Below, piece after piece: positions 8,896 through 16,976 of a DNA stretch of 64,000 nucleotides. Position 1 is the stretch's first letter; each line of letters begins with the position of its first letter. Position numbers and translations under genes: made by a program. The stretch lies in NCBI GenBank assembly GCA_963821275.1, contig CAWGDF010000013.1, positions 306,472 through 370,471 on the forward strand. Reading direction: 5' to 3'. This DNA comes from JACVRW01 sp963821275 (GTDB lineage: Bacteria; Actinomycetota; Thermoleophilia; Solirubrobacterales; Thermoleophilaceae). Below the pieces are notes generated by a model. The model was not told the DNA's origin, did no database searches, and worked only from the letters and a program-made list of their open reading frames with translations.

Positions 8896-9594
8896 GTGGA
8901 CCGGTTTCTCGACGACGTGGCCAACGCTTACCGCACCCACATCGAGGATGCGGACAAGGAGTACCACTTCCTCATCCTGATCTCCTTCCTCGTGTCCTGG
9001 GGCTTCATCCGCATCAGCGCGCACATGATCCGGGCACAGGTGAGCTGGTGGCCGGGCAACGTCGAGACCAAGGGCGGCACCCATATCCACCACATGTTCT
9101 GGGGCATCCTGCTGCTGCTCTCGATGGGTTACATCGGCCTGTCCTTCACCCTCGGCACGCCCTGGATCGAGCTCGTGGCGATCGCCTTCGGGGTCGGGAT
9201 GGGCCTCACCCTCGACGAGTTCGCGCTCTGGCTGAACCTCGAGGACGTCTACTGGGCGCCCAAGGGGCGCCAGTCGATCGATGCTGTCATCACCGCCACG
9301 GTGCTGCTGGTCATCGCCCTGATCGGGGCGCAGTTCTGGATCGACCTGTACCGCGCGCTGTTCGTGCTGCTCGGCGTGGGCGGGAGGGAGCTGGACGACG
9401 GCGAGCTCGCCGTGCTGGTGACCAGCGTGCACGTCGTCGGCCTGCTCGCGAGCATCGTGTGCGTTCTCAAACGCAAGATCATCATGGGGATCCTCGGGTT
9501 GTTCATCCCGATCGTGTCGCTCATCGGGGCGCTGCGGCCGGCGAAGCCGGGCTCGCGTTGGGGGCGGCTGCGACGGGCGCGTTCCACCGCCTGA
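8896..9594 (+). CDS. Conserved integral membrane protein, unknown function
   Basis: 232 residues with about five or six membrane helices. A His-rich GGTHIHHMFWG motif sits at the start of the second helix, and LDEFALWLNLEDVYW follows the third. I recognise this as a conserved actinobacterial hypothetical family without a known role; the HxHH cluster suggests a metal or heme site. GTG 8896 lies eight bases after a TACGAT -10 box, so the message is probably leaderless. The 3' end overlaps the convergent phosphatase gene. Confidence 0.7.
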   Translation: MDRFLDDVANAYRTHIEDADKEYHFLILISFLVSWGFIRISAHMIRAQVSWWPGNVETKGGTHIHHMFWGILLLLSMGYIGLSFTLGTPWIELVAIAFGVGMGLTLDEFALWLNLEDVYWAPKGRQSIDAVITATVLLVIALIGAQFWIDLYRALFVLLGVGGRELDDGELAVLVTSVHVVGLLASIVCVLKRKIIMGILGLFIPIVSLIGALRPAKPGSRWGRLRRARSTA

Positions 9595-10132
9595 TCACCC
9601 GCGTCTCGCGCTCCCAGCCGAGGATCGAGAGCGTGCCGGTGCCCAGCGCGAAGAGCGCGCCGGCCTCGGGCTCCAGCCCCAGCCAACGGGCCGTGAGGAC
9701 ACGCAGCAGGTGGCCGTGGGAGAACACCGCGACGTCGCCCTCCATCCCGGCCAGCCGCTCCACCAGCGGGTCCACCCGTGCGCCCACCTGGGCCGCCGTC
9801 TCGCCTCCGGGGCAGCCGTCGCGCCAGAGAAACCAGCCCGGGCGCGACTCCCGGATCTCCTTCGTGGTGATGCCCTCGTACTCGCCGTAGTCCCACTCGA
9901 GCAGGGCGTCGGTGGTCTCCGCCACGCCGTCGAGCCCCGCGAGCCGGCAGGTCTCGGCGGCACGCTGCATCGGACTGCTGAGCACCAGCTCGAAGGTGCG
10001 CCCGCTCAGCGCGTCGCGCAGGCGCTCCGCCTCACGCCGCCCGTTGTCAGTGAGCGGGATGTCGGTGTGGCTGGTGTGGAGCAGGTCGCGGCTCCACTCG
10101 GTCTCTCCGTGGCGGACGAGGACGACCTCCAT
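9521..10132 (-). CDS. Histidine phosphatase family protein (phosphoglycerate mutase-like)
   Basis: 203 residues starting MEVVLVRHGETEWS, with the RHG motif (residues 7-9), the second catalytic His in VFSHGHLLRVL, and DGVAETTDALLEWDYGEYEG in the loop typical of broad-specificity acid phosphatases and cofactor-independent mutase homologues. The start at 10132 is set by this motif; upstream in-frame codons are not conserved. It follows the metallophosphoesterase gene by 13 bases and is probably co-transcribed with it. Confidence 0.87.
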   Translation of the reverse strand: MEVVLVRHGETEWSRDLLHTSHTDIPLTDNGRREAERLRDALSGRTFELVLSSPMQRAAETCRLAGLDGVAETTDALLEWDYGEYEGITTKEIRESRPGWFLWRDGCPGGETAAQVGARVDPLVERLAGMEGDVAVFSHGHLLRVLTARWLGLEPEAGALFALGTGTLSILGWERETRVIRRWNAPVAAAPNASPASPAAAPR

Positions 10133-10145
10133 GCCTCCGCCACTC

Positions 10146-10955
10146 TTACAGGTCGACCACACGCAGCACGTGCTCGCCTCCCACCCGCAGCCAGCGTCGC
10201 TCGCCGTGGTCGCGGAAGCGCACCTCCATCCCGCCCGGGCGCCGGGTCAGGTAGACCGAGCGCAGCGGGTCGGTCGGCTCGCGCCGCTTGCCGACCCCCA
10301 CCAGCGCGGAGAGGTTGACCGCCACGATGGTGCGCCCGCGGCCCAGCCGGACGCGGGTCACGAGCCCCGGAGCGCCCAGCGGCGAGTGCGTGTGCCCTGA
10401 GAGCCAGGCCCGGGCGTTCGGCTGCTCGGCCAGGAGCTCCCGCAGCTCGCCGTCCGGCTTCGCGTGAAAGCCCAGCATCCGGGAGGTGAAGTTCCTTCGC
10501 GGGTCGCCGCCCACGGTGTCGCGCAGGGGCCAGTGGCAGGCGATCCAGCAGCCGCGCGGGCTGCGGGCGAGCTGACGGGAGAGCCAGTCGAGCGTTCGGT
10601 CGCTCAGCAATCCCGAGCGTCGTCCCTCGCCCGGGCCCTGCGGGCCCACGGCTAGGAGGCGGACGAACGGCAGGTCGATCACGAAGTTCTGCGAGTCCAG
10701 GCCGTAGGCCCGGGCCCAGGCCGCGACGCTTCGGCCGCGCATGATGTCGTGGTTGCCGAGGATCGTGCGGTACGGACCGGGCAGCCGCTCGAGCCAGTCG
10801 CGGGCGATGTCGTCCTGCTCGCGGACGCCGTGCTCGGTGGCGTCCCCGATCTGCAGGTGCAGGGCCGGCGCCGGCAGCGACGTGACGTCCTCGAGCACGC
10901 GCCTCAGCCGCTGCGGGCGGATGGCCCCCGCGTGCAGGTCCCCGACGCCGTGCAC
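10146..10955 (-). CDS. Metallophosphoesterase (calcineurin-like)
   Basis: About 269 residues. Motifs in order are GVGDLHAG, IGDATEHG, LGNHD, CHWP and LSGHTHSP. It is a cytoplasmic-type phosphoesterase with unknown substrate and no signal peptide. The frame is open far upstream but there it overlaps the FUSC gene with Arg/Gly-rich nonsense. GTG 10955, just before the first motif, is the best start. Middle gene of a minus-strand run FUSC - phosphoesterase - histidine phosphatase. Confidence 0.82.
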   Translation of the reverse strand: MHGVGDLHAGAIRPQRLRRVLEDVTSLPAPALHLQIGDATEHGVREQDDIARDWLERLPGPYRTILGNHDIMRGRSVAAWARAYGLDSQNFVIDLPFVRLLAVGPQGPGEGRRSGLLSDRTLDWLSRQLARSPRGCWIACHWPLRDTVGGDPRRNFTSRMLGFHAKPDGELRELLAEQPNARAWLSGHTHSPLGAPGLVTRVRLGRGRTIVAVNLSALVGVGKRREPTDPLRSVYLTRRPGGMEVRFRDHGERRWLRVGGEHVLRVVDL

Positions 10956-11002
10956 CGTGCGGCGCCAGTCGGGCGCTTCGGGGCGAGACTGGCCGGCAGC
11001 GG

Positions 11003-12157
11003 TCAGGCCGCCTGCCGCGCCCCGGGGCCGTCCTCGGGCAGCTTCAGCAGAAGCTCCTCGGTGGAGAGCTCGCCCGGGCGCCCGCCGTCCGGGGCCAGCG
11101 CGTCCGAGGCGCGAACCAGGTCGATGGCCGTGGAGCGCACCTGGCCGACGATCTCGCTCAGGGCCAGATCGGCGCCCGGCCCGTGGGTGGAGAGCGCGCG
11201 GGCCGCGGCGTCGGATGCGTGGCGCCGCAGCTCGCTCGCCCGAGCCGGATCCTCGAACTCGGCGGCCAGCGCCCAAACGGCCAGCGCCAGCTGGCGAACC
11301 GCCTCGGACAGGTCGGGCGGCGCCTGCTGGCCCGCGCGCAGGAAGCGGAGCACCTGGCGCGCGAGCACACGCGTGTTGCGAACCGCGAAATCCAGATGAC
11401 GGGCCCCGCTGGCGGAGCGGTTCAGCTCCGCCAGCCCCGGGCGTCGGACCGGCGAGGACCGCGCGGTCTCCCGCGCGGCCTGCAGCGCCTCCTCCAGGTC
11501 GCGAACGTCGGGGTCGAGCTCGCGCGCGGCCACCAGCGCCGCCTCAGCCTGCCCGACGTCGCCCGCGCGCAGCGCCCCGGCGACCTCCTCGAGGGTGCGG
11601 CCCAGCTGGGCGAAGACCAACTGCGCGGCCCGGCCGGCGTGGAGCTGCGCGTTCAGCGGGAACACCAGTGAGCTAACCGCGAACGCGACGAACCCGCCGG
11701 TGAGCGCCTCGATCAGACGGTCGGCCGACAGCCCGCTGGGAGCAGGCTCGAGCGAAGCGAGGATGATCGCCGACACCGCGGCCTCGGTTACCAGCAGCGT
11801 TCCGCCGCCAAGCAACACCGCCGCCGCCATGGCCAGCACGATCAGCAGCCCTATCTGCAGCGGCCCGGTCCCGATCGCCCGGACCAGGAGGTCGGCCACC
11901 GCGATCCCGACCACCACGCCGCCGATCAGCTCCAGCGAACGCTCGTTTCGGCGCCCGATGGTGGCGCCCAGGCAGATAACGGCGGCGATGGATGCGAACA
12001 CCGGCCGCTCCTCGCCCGTGAGCAGCCGCGCCAGGTACCACGCGGCCACCGCGGCGGCCGCCGTCTGCAGGATGGGCCACATCCGCACGCGCAGCCGGGT
12101 GAGGCGCGTGCGCGGCGCAACGGTTTTATGGGGGATGTTCGTCAGCCGGTCTCTCAT
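11003..12157 (-). CDS. FUSC-family inner-membrane protein (aromatic acid exporter-like)
   Basis: 384 residues. Residues 25-180 hold about six membrane helices (LQTAAAAVAAWYLARLL; FASIAAVICLGATIG; LELIGGVVVGIAVADLL; LLIVLAMAAAVLLGGG), and the remaining 200 are a helical cytoplasmic domain. This is the half-size FUSC/AaeB-like layout associated with efflux of organic acids. ATG 12157 (MRDRLTNIPHK) is chosen over the longer open frame because the upstream residues look non-coding. Confidence 0.8.
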   Translation of the reverse strand: MRDRLTNIPHKTVAPRTRLTRLRVRMWPILQTAAAAVAAWYLARLLTGEERPVFASIAAVICLGATIGRRNERSLELIGGVVVGIAVADLLVRAIGTGPLQIGLLIVLAMAAAVLLGGGTLLVTEAAVSAIILASLEPAPSGLSADRLIEALTGGFVAFAVSSLVFPLNAQLHAGRAAQLVFAQLGRTLEEVAGALRAGDVGQAEAALVAARELDPDVRDLEEALQAARETARSSPVRRPGLAELNRSASGARHLDFAVRNTRVLARQVLRFLRAGQQAPPDLSEAVRQLALAVWALAAEFEDPARASELRRHASDAAARALSTHGPGADLALSEIVGQVRSTAIDLVRASDALAPDGGRPGELSTEELLLKLPEDGPGARQAA

Positions 12158-12327
12158 CTGAGCGCGACCTCCGGCCGGCCCCGCGGGCCGGTCGAGTCGA
12201 GTTCGAGAACACCCCTCCCCTCTCTCAATGTACAAGCCCGGCCGGCCGCGGTTACTTGGTAGCGCCTAGATGGACTCTCTCTCGCTACCCGTTGGGCACC
12301 GATCAACCGGTCGAGCCGCTGCATTGA

Positions 12328-12358
12328 TGACTTTGCCCCCCACTGGGGGGTCAAGTCA
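12328..12358. repeat. 31-base inverted repeat
   Basis: Outer arms TGACTT/AAGTCA and inner arms CCCCCCA/TGGGGGG surround one C, with two unpaired bases on each side between the arms. No T-run follows. It sits directly upstream of a transposase remnant (12365-12490), so it is more likely an element end or attachment structure than a terminator. Confidence 0.5.
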
Positions 12359-12364
12359 GCACTG

Positions 12365-12437
12365 TGGAGCTAACGACCAAGCCGTCCTCGTGGGGTTCCT
12401 GGTTGGCGAAAAAGACCTGGCCGCGCAAGACCAAACC
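12365..12437 (+). pseudogene. Remnant of the 3' end of an IS transposase
   Basis: Read in the right frame this stretch ends in KKTWPRKTKP just before TGA. It is followed by the same 50-bp sequence that follows the decayed transposase at 48.2-49.0 kb. Only the last 25 or so codons remain. The identification rests on the shared downstream repeat more than on the short peptide. Confidence 0.4.
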
Positions 12438-12488
12438 CGTGAGATGAACCCGACCCGTCGCCACATCTCGGGATCAGGACGGCCTAGG
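12438..12488 (+). repeat. Dispersed repeat, copy A (IS right-end sequence)
   Basis: Begins CGTGAGATGAACCCGA and matches 49021-49071 at about 42 of 50 positions. GAGATG and CATCTC inside it form inverted arms conserved in both copies. It directly precedes the next gene, and its last bases contain the TAGGCT box (12485-12490) six bases before that gene's ATG, so the relic appears to supply the promoter. Confidence 0.6.
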
Positions 12489-12496
12489 CTTCGCGC

Positions 12497-12982
12497 ATGA
12501 CCACCAAGGCGGATTTCAGCGAGGAGGAGTGGGCCCGCTTGCGGCGGGCGCCGATCGTGGCCGGGATGGCCATCACCCTGGCCGACCCGGGAGGGCCGAT
12601 CGAGGCAGTGAAGGAGTCGATGGCCACGGTCAGGACGGTCCTCGACGTCGCCAAGACCGGCGGTCAGGGCGAGCTGGTCGACGCCTTGGCCAAGGACGTG
12701 ACGGAGCTGGCCCATCAGCACAAGAATCCGGTCGGCGACTTCAAGCCCAAGGGCGCGGCCGCAGGCCAGGAGATCCTCGCCGAGCTCGGGGAGGCGAACC
12801 GCCTCGTCACCGAGAAGGCCACCCCCGAGGAAGCGTCCGCCTTCCGCGACTGGCTCGTGAGGGCCGCCCAGGCCGCGGCCGACGCGGCCAAGGAAGGCGG
12901 CTTCATGGGCTTCCGGGCGGAGCGCGTCAGCGAGGGCGAGCAACGTATGCTTGACCGCGTGCGCGAGGTGCTCGCGGCCTGA
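12497..12982 (+). CDS. Conserved hypothetical protein
   Basis: 161 residues, soluble, helical. It starts MTTKADFSEEEWARLRRAP, has LADPGGPIEAVKES, and ends with SEGEQRMLDRVREVL. It resembles small actinobacterial hypotheticals with no assigned role. The start ATG is six bases after TAGGCT, implying a leaderless mRNA. Good GC3 and clean ends support a real gene. Confidence 0.65.
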   Translation: MTTKADFSEEEWARLRRAPIVAGMAITLADPGGPIEAVKESMATVRTVLDVAKTGGQGELVDALAKDVTELAHQHKNPVGDFKPKGAAAGQEILAELGEANRLVTEKATPEEASAFRDWLVRAAQAAADAAKEGGFMGFRAERVSEGEQRMLDRVREVLAA

Positions 12983-12992
12983 CCCCCGCATC

Positions 12993-13037
12993 TCATCCGG
13001 TCCGGGTGATGGGGCGCGCCGGGACACCCCTTAGGCT
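12993..13037 (+). promoter_or_regulatory. Motif-type promoter (site a) for the DUF6325 gene
   Basis: TCATCCGGTCCGGGTGATG occupies 12993-13011 and -10 box TAGGCT 13032-13037, 39 bases from motif start to box start. The gene follows at 13068 with GGGAGG before its ATG. One of six copies of the motif in the window. Confidence 0.6.
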
Positions 13038-13067
13038 TCGTGCCGAACGCGGACGAAGGGAGGCCGG

Positions 13068-13514
13068 ATGGAAGCCCACGAAGAGGAATTTGGCCCTGTC
13101 GACATCGTCGTGATCGGCTATCCGGCCGACGCTCCGATGACCGGCGACGCGGCCCCGTTGCTGCTCGATCTGGTCGAGCGCGGCATCATCCGCGTGCTCG
13201 ACGTGCTGTTCGTCATTCAGAACGAGGACGGCACCTGGTCGGGCTTCGAGGCGGTGGACCTCGACGAGAAGGGCGTCGGCGACCTGCGCGTGTTCGAGGG
13301 GGCCTCGTCTGGGATCCTCGGCGAGCACGACGTCGCGACCGCGAGCGAGTCGCTGGAGCCGGGAACGGCCGCCGTGATGATCGTGTACGAGAACCGCTGG
13401 GCGGCGCCGTTCGCAGCAGCGGTGCGCCGCAACGGCGGCGTATTGCTGGACAACCAGCGGATCCCGGCCCAGGATCTGCTGGACGCCCTCGAATCCACCG
13501 AAGTGGCGCAATAA
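13068..13514 (+). CDS. DUF6325-family protein
   Basis: 148 residues: FGPVDIVVIGYPADAP, then LLDLVERGIIRVLDVLFVIQNEDG, then ASESLEPGTAAVMIVYENRWAAPF. This layout is that of DUF6325/DUF1269-like proteins, predicted to be membrane-peripheral and of unknown role. It forms a pair with the SHOCT protein 15 bases downstream, an arrangement frequent in actinobacteria, and carries motif promoter a. Confidence 0.78.
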   Translation: MEAHEEEFGPVDIVVIGYPADAPMTGDAAPLLLDLVERGIIRVLDVLFVIQNEDGTWSGFEAVDLDEKGVGDLRVFEGASSGILGEHDVATASESLEPGTAAVMIVYENRWAAPFAAAVRRNGGVLLDNQRIPAQDLLDALESTEVAQ

Positions 13515-13529
13515 CAGAAAGGTCTTCCG

Positions 13530-13799
13530 ATGCCAGGCTTGCTAAGAGGAATGGCCCGCACGGCCGTGGTCGCCGGGACGGCGACCACCGTCTCGAACCG
13601 CGTCAGCCGGCGCCAGGCTCAGAAGTGGTCCGCGCAGGACGCTCCGCAGCAGGGCTACGCCGAGCCCCCGCCCCCGCCCGCGGCGCCGCCCGCGGCGGAT
13701 CGCATGCAGCAGCTCAAGGAGCTGGGCGAGCTCAAGGCGCAGGGGGTGCTGACCGAGCAGGAGTTCCAGGCCGAGAAGGCCAAGATCCTCGCCTCGTGA
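13530..13799 (+). CDS. SHOCT-domain small protein
   Basis: 89 residues: a short N-terminal hydrophobic/basic part, a Pro-rich linker (PPPPPAAPPAA), and a C-terminal SHOCT domain (MQQLKELGELKAQGVLTEQE...). SHOCT is a short oligomerisation module. AAAGG precedes ATG 13530. Co-transcribed with the DUF6325 gene. Confidence 0.78.
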   Translation: MPGLLRGMARTAVVAGTATTVSNRVSRRQAQKWSAQDAPQQGYAEPPPPPAAPPAADRMQQLKELGELKAQGVLTEQEFQAEKAKILAS

Positions 13800-13805
13800 C
13801 GTAGG

Positions 13806-14483
13806 TCAGCGCTCCGCGGCCTCCCGGCCGTCGCTGAGATAGAGAAGCGTGGCCTTGACCCGCTTGCTCACGTCCACCTCTCCCGCCAGGCCCAGCTTCA
13901 TGAAGATCGAGTGGATGTGCTTCTCCACCGCTCGCTTGCTCAGAAAGAGGGAGGAGGCGATAGCGACATTGCTCTTGCCCTGGGCGATCTCGGAGAGGAC
14001 CTCGCGCTCCCGCGCGGTCAGGTCGCCCAGGGGCGAACGCTCGGTCCGTGCGCGTGCCGCGACCAGCACCTCCACGATCTTGGGGTCGATCACCGAGCCG
14101 CCCGTGGCCACCGCCTCGATCGCCGCCGCCAGCTGAAGCCCGTCGTGCACGCGCTCCTTGAGCAGGTACGCGCGGCCGTCCGAGCCGGACTCGAGCAGCG
14201 CCAGCACATAGGCCGGGTCTGAGTACTGGCTGAGCACCACCACTCCGATCCCAGGGTGTGACTCCCTGAGGTCCGCCGCCGCCCGAATGCCTTCGTCCCG
14301 GTTCGTGGGAGGCATGCGGATGTCGGTGACGACCACGTCCGGGCGCTCGTGGTCCACGGCTGCGAGCAGGCTATCGAGGTCCCCGTGGGCACCCACGACT
14401 TCGATGCCGGAGCGCGCGGCCAGAATCTCCCCTAGCCCCTCACGCACGATGAAGCTGTCCTCGGCCAGGACGACGCGAAGCAC
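13806..14483 (-). CDS. NarL/FixJ-type response regulator
   Basis: 225 residues. A receiver domain (VVLAEDSFIVREG; phosphoacceptor Asp in VVVTDIRMPP) is followed by a LuxR-type helix-turn-helix (LTAREREVLSEIAQGKSN...). An RDEGIRAAADL insertion and a K-containing LLKERV loop are normal for the family. Start GTG 14483 is placed at LRVVLAEDS; the frame upstream is open but is non-coding and antisense to the kinase. It diverges from the histidine kinase across 75 bases, so the two form a two-component pair. Confidence 0.88.
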   Translation of the reverse strand: MLRVVLAEDSFIVREGLGEILAARSGIEVVGAHGDLDSLLAAVDHERPDVVVTDIRMPPTNRDEGIRAAADLRESHPGIGVVVLSQYSDPAYVLALLESGSDGRAYLLKERVHDGLQLAAAIEAVATGGSVIDPKIVEVLVAARARTERSPLGDLTAREREVLSEIAQGKSNVAIASSLFLSKRAVEKHIHSIFMKLGLAGEVDVSKRVKATLLYLSDGREAAER

Positions 14484-14558
14484 GGTCGGACGATACCGCC
14501 GGCGTCGCTGGACAGGCGCCGGGCGAGAACATACGGTGTCACGAGCTTGGGAGGAAAG

Positions 14559-16370
14559 ATGGCTCGTGGCCCCGGGCGGTCCGCCCCAGAACCACGCACA
14601 CTTAGCGCCTCGATAGCGCTCGCCTTCGTGGCGGCGGGCGTGCTGCTTACCGCCGTCGCCGCCGTGGTCGCGCTCGGCGGCGACATGCCGAGCCGGATCT
14701 CGCTGGCCGAGCGGCACGCGCTGAGCGTCGCTGCGCCGATCGCGGTCGGCATCTACGCCTGGCGGGAGGGCACGCACGCGCGCTTCGGCCGCCTTCTCGT
14801 CCTCGCCGGCGCCGGCTGGTTCCTCGCTTCGCTGTCAGCCTCGGACATCGAGCTGCTTCACAGCGCCGGGCGCGTTGCCGGCTGGCTCGTGGAGGCAGGC
14901 CTGATCTACCTGATCCTGGCGTTCCCCTCGGGCCGGCTCACCACCCGCATCGACCGGATGATCGCTGCAGCCGCGTTCGGGATGATCGCCGTCCTGTACG
15001 TCCCGACCGCCTTGGTCGTCGAGGCCTTCCCGGTGCCCTCGCCGCTCACGACCTGTCTGGAGGGCTGCCCGGCAAACGCCTTCATGCTGCTTGGCTCGGA
15101 GCCGGCGTGGGTGGATTCGCTGGTGCTCCCGGTCCGGGAGACGCTGACCGTGCTGCTGGCCCTCGCGGTGGTCACCCGTCTGGCCTTTCGCATTCGCAGC
15201 GCCACACGACTCATGCGCACGACGCTCATGCCGGTGTTTGTCTTCGCCATGCTGCGTACGCTCGCGCTTGGCGTGGCGATCGTCCTCCGCCGCGGCGGCG
15301 CCGACGACGCAGCCGCCGTTGCGTCGGCGCTGATCGGGCTGGGGCTCCCTGCGATGTCGGTCGGCTTCCTGATCGGGCTGCTTCGCTGGCGTATCCACAC
15401 CGCGGATTCGCTTCTGGGGCTCACAGGCGGGTTGCGGCGCCAGGGCGGGGCAGAGCGGCGGCGCGCCCTGATCGCCGACACGCTGTCGGACCCTACCGTC
15501 GAGCTGGCCTACTGGCGCAGCGAGGGGGCGTGGCGCGACGCCGACGGCGCCTCGGTGACGCTGCCTCCGTCCGGCGGCGAGCGTCACGCCACCGTGATCT
15601 CCGACGACACCGGGCCGGTGGCAGCGGTGATCCACGACTCCGCGCTCAGCGAGCAGAGCCCGTTCGTCGAGACCGTCGGCAGCTACGCCTTCGTCTGGGA
15701 CGACAACCGCCGGCTGGCCGCTCAGGTCGAGGAGTCGCTTGCCGAGCTGCGGGCCTCGCGCGCGCGGATCCTCGTGGCCGCCGACGACGAGCGTCGCCGC
15801 ATCGAAAGGGACCTCCACGACGGAGGGCAGCAGCGGCTCGTCGCCCTCCGCATCAGGCTCGAGCTGGCCGAGGAGGCGATGGCGACGAGCCCGGCCCGGG
15901 CGCGGGAGATACTCCACCGCCTGGGTGACGATGTCGACGCGGCGCTCGACGAGCTCCGAGCCCTGGCCGCCGGCGTCTACCCGTCGCTGCTCGAAGATCG
16001 TGGGCTCTCGGCCGCGATCCGCGCCGCTGCTCTGCAGTCGCCGGTTCCCGCGCGGGTCAGCGTCGACGGCAACGACCGCTACCGCGACGACGTCGAGACC
16101 GCCGCCTACTTCTGCTGTGTCGAAGCGCTTCAGAACGTGGCCAAGCACGCACCCGAAGCGACCGTTGTTCAGATCGACGTCTCCCGCAACGGCGACCTGC
16201 GCTTCGAGGTCTCGGACAACGGCCCGGGGTTCGCGCCGCAACAGCACGCGCCGGGGCGCGGCCTGGTGAACATGCGCGACCGCCTTGCGGCGGTGGGGGG
16301 TGACCTCGAGGTCAGCTCCGGGCCCGGAGAGGGGACCATCGTGGTCGGGCGGGTGCCCGTTCGGGACTGA
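14559..16370 (+). CDS. Sensor histidine kinase, NarL-partner type (HisKA_3)
   Basis: 603 residues. About eight N-terminal membrane segments (residues 15-290) are followed by a linker. The dimerisation helix holds the phosphorylated His (RRRIERDLHDGGQQRLVAL), and the HATPase domain has a VEALQNVAKHA N-box, SDNGPGF and GRGLVNMRDRLAAVGG. It senses an unknown membrane signal and should phosphorylate the divergent regulator. ATG 14559 has GGGAGGAAAG before it and is preferred to the TTG 12 bases upstream. Confidence 0.88.
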   Translation: MARGPGRSAPEPRTLSASIALAFVAAGVLLTAVAAVVALGGDMPSRISLAERHALSVAAPIAVGIYAWREGTHARFGRLLVLAGAGWFLASLSASDIELLHSAGRVAGWLVEAGLIYLILAFPSGRLTTRIDRMIAAAAFGMIAVLYVPTALVVEAFPVPSPLTTCLEGCPANAFMLLGSEPAWVDSLVLPVRETLTVLLALAVVTRLAFRIRSATRLMRTTLMPVFVFAMLRTLALGVAIVLRRGGADDAAAVASALIGLGLPAMSVGFLIGLLRWRIHTADSLLGLTGGLRRQGGAERRRALIADTLSDPTVELAYWRSEGAWRDADGASVTLPPSGGERHATVISDDTGPVAAVIHDSALSEQSPFVETVGSYAFVWDDNRRLAAQVEESLAELRASRARILVAADDERRRIERDLHDGGQQRLVALRIRLELAEEAMATSPARAREILHRLGDDVDAALDELRALAAGVYPSLLEDRGLSAAIRAAALQSPVPARVSVDGNDRYRDDVETAAYFCCVEALQNVAKHAPEATVVQIDVSRNGDLRFEVSDNGPGFAPQQHAPGRGLVNMRDRLAAVGGDLEVSSGPGEGTIVVGRVPVRD

Positions 16371-16393
16371 GCCGGGCTCCGCTGCGGTCTAGG

Positions 16394-16774
16394 CTAGTCG
16401 CGGCCCCAGGCCTCCCAGAGGCTGCGCAGCACGCTCGGCCGGAAGTCCTGCTTTCTCACGAGCGTCGCCGCACCGGAGGCTTCGACGGGCAAGCCGAAGG
16501 GGGCTCTGTCCTCGATCGAGATCAGCACTACCACGACCCCGGGGTGCTGCTCGGAGATGCGCCGCGCCGTCTCGAAGCCGTCCATGCCGGGCATCCGCAC
16601 GTCCAACAGGACGAGTGCCGGATGCAGCTCGTCGACGGCCTCGAGCGCCTCCTCGCCCGATGTCGCGCCGCCCGCCCAGTCGAAGCCGGGGGTGGCGGCC
16701 ACGACGTCGCGGGCGGCCTCCAGGAAGATCGGCTGATCGTCAACGGCGAGCACCGACACGTCATGGCCGGTCAT
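16394..16774 (-). CDS. Single-domain response regulator receiver
   Basis: 126 residues, receiver only: VLAVDDQPIFLEAA (acidic pocket), LVLLDVRMPGMDGFE (phosphoacceptor Asp), RKQDFRP with the conserved Lys. It has no output domain, so it acts by protein contact or as a phosphate sink. It lies tail-to-tail with the kinase gene and divergent from the LuxR ATPase gene. A -10 box TAGCTT seven bases before ATG 16774 suggests a leaderless mRNA, with motif b upstream. Confidence 0.83.
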   Translation of the reverse strand: MTGHDVSVLAVDDQPIFLEAARDVVAATPGFDWAGGATSGEEALEAVDELHPALVLLDVRMPGMDGFETARRISEQHPGVVVVLISIEDRAPFGLPVEASGAATLVRKQDFRPSVLRSLWEAWGRD

Positions 16775-16781
16775 GACAGGC

Positions 16782-16828
16782 AAGCTAGGCGACCGGTGCT
16801 CGATCGTCCTCATCCGATCGTGATGATG
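16782..16828 (-). promoter_or_regulatory. Motif-type promoter (site b) for the lone receiver gene
   Basis: On the minus strand TCATCACGATCGGATG begins at 16826 and TAGCTT runs 16787-16782, 39 bases apart from start to start. This copy is three bases shorter in the middle than the consensus, but the left half-site keeps the exact spacing. Confidence 0.45.
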
Positions 16829-16976
16829 TGGGCCAGGAGCAGCCATGCGCCGAGGGCCGCCATACGCGGCCAGCCCGGGCGAGCACCTAGCCAGCACTCA
16901 CGGGTGTGTTAGCCGCACCCCCAAAGGCAGGCGGGCTTCGTTGCCGGGAGGGCCGGGCGCTGGGACGCTCTTCGCC

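Noticed and set aside
12336..12350. Rho-independent terminator in the C6/G6 hairpin
   Set aside because: No T-run follows on either strand, and the repeat extends into outer arms beside a transposon remnant. It fits an element end better.
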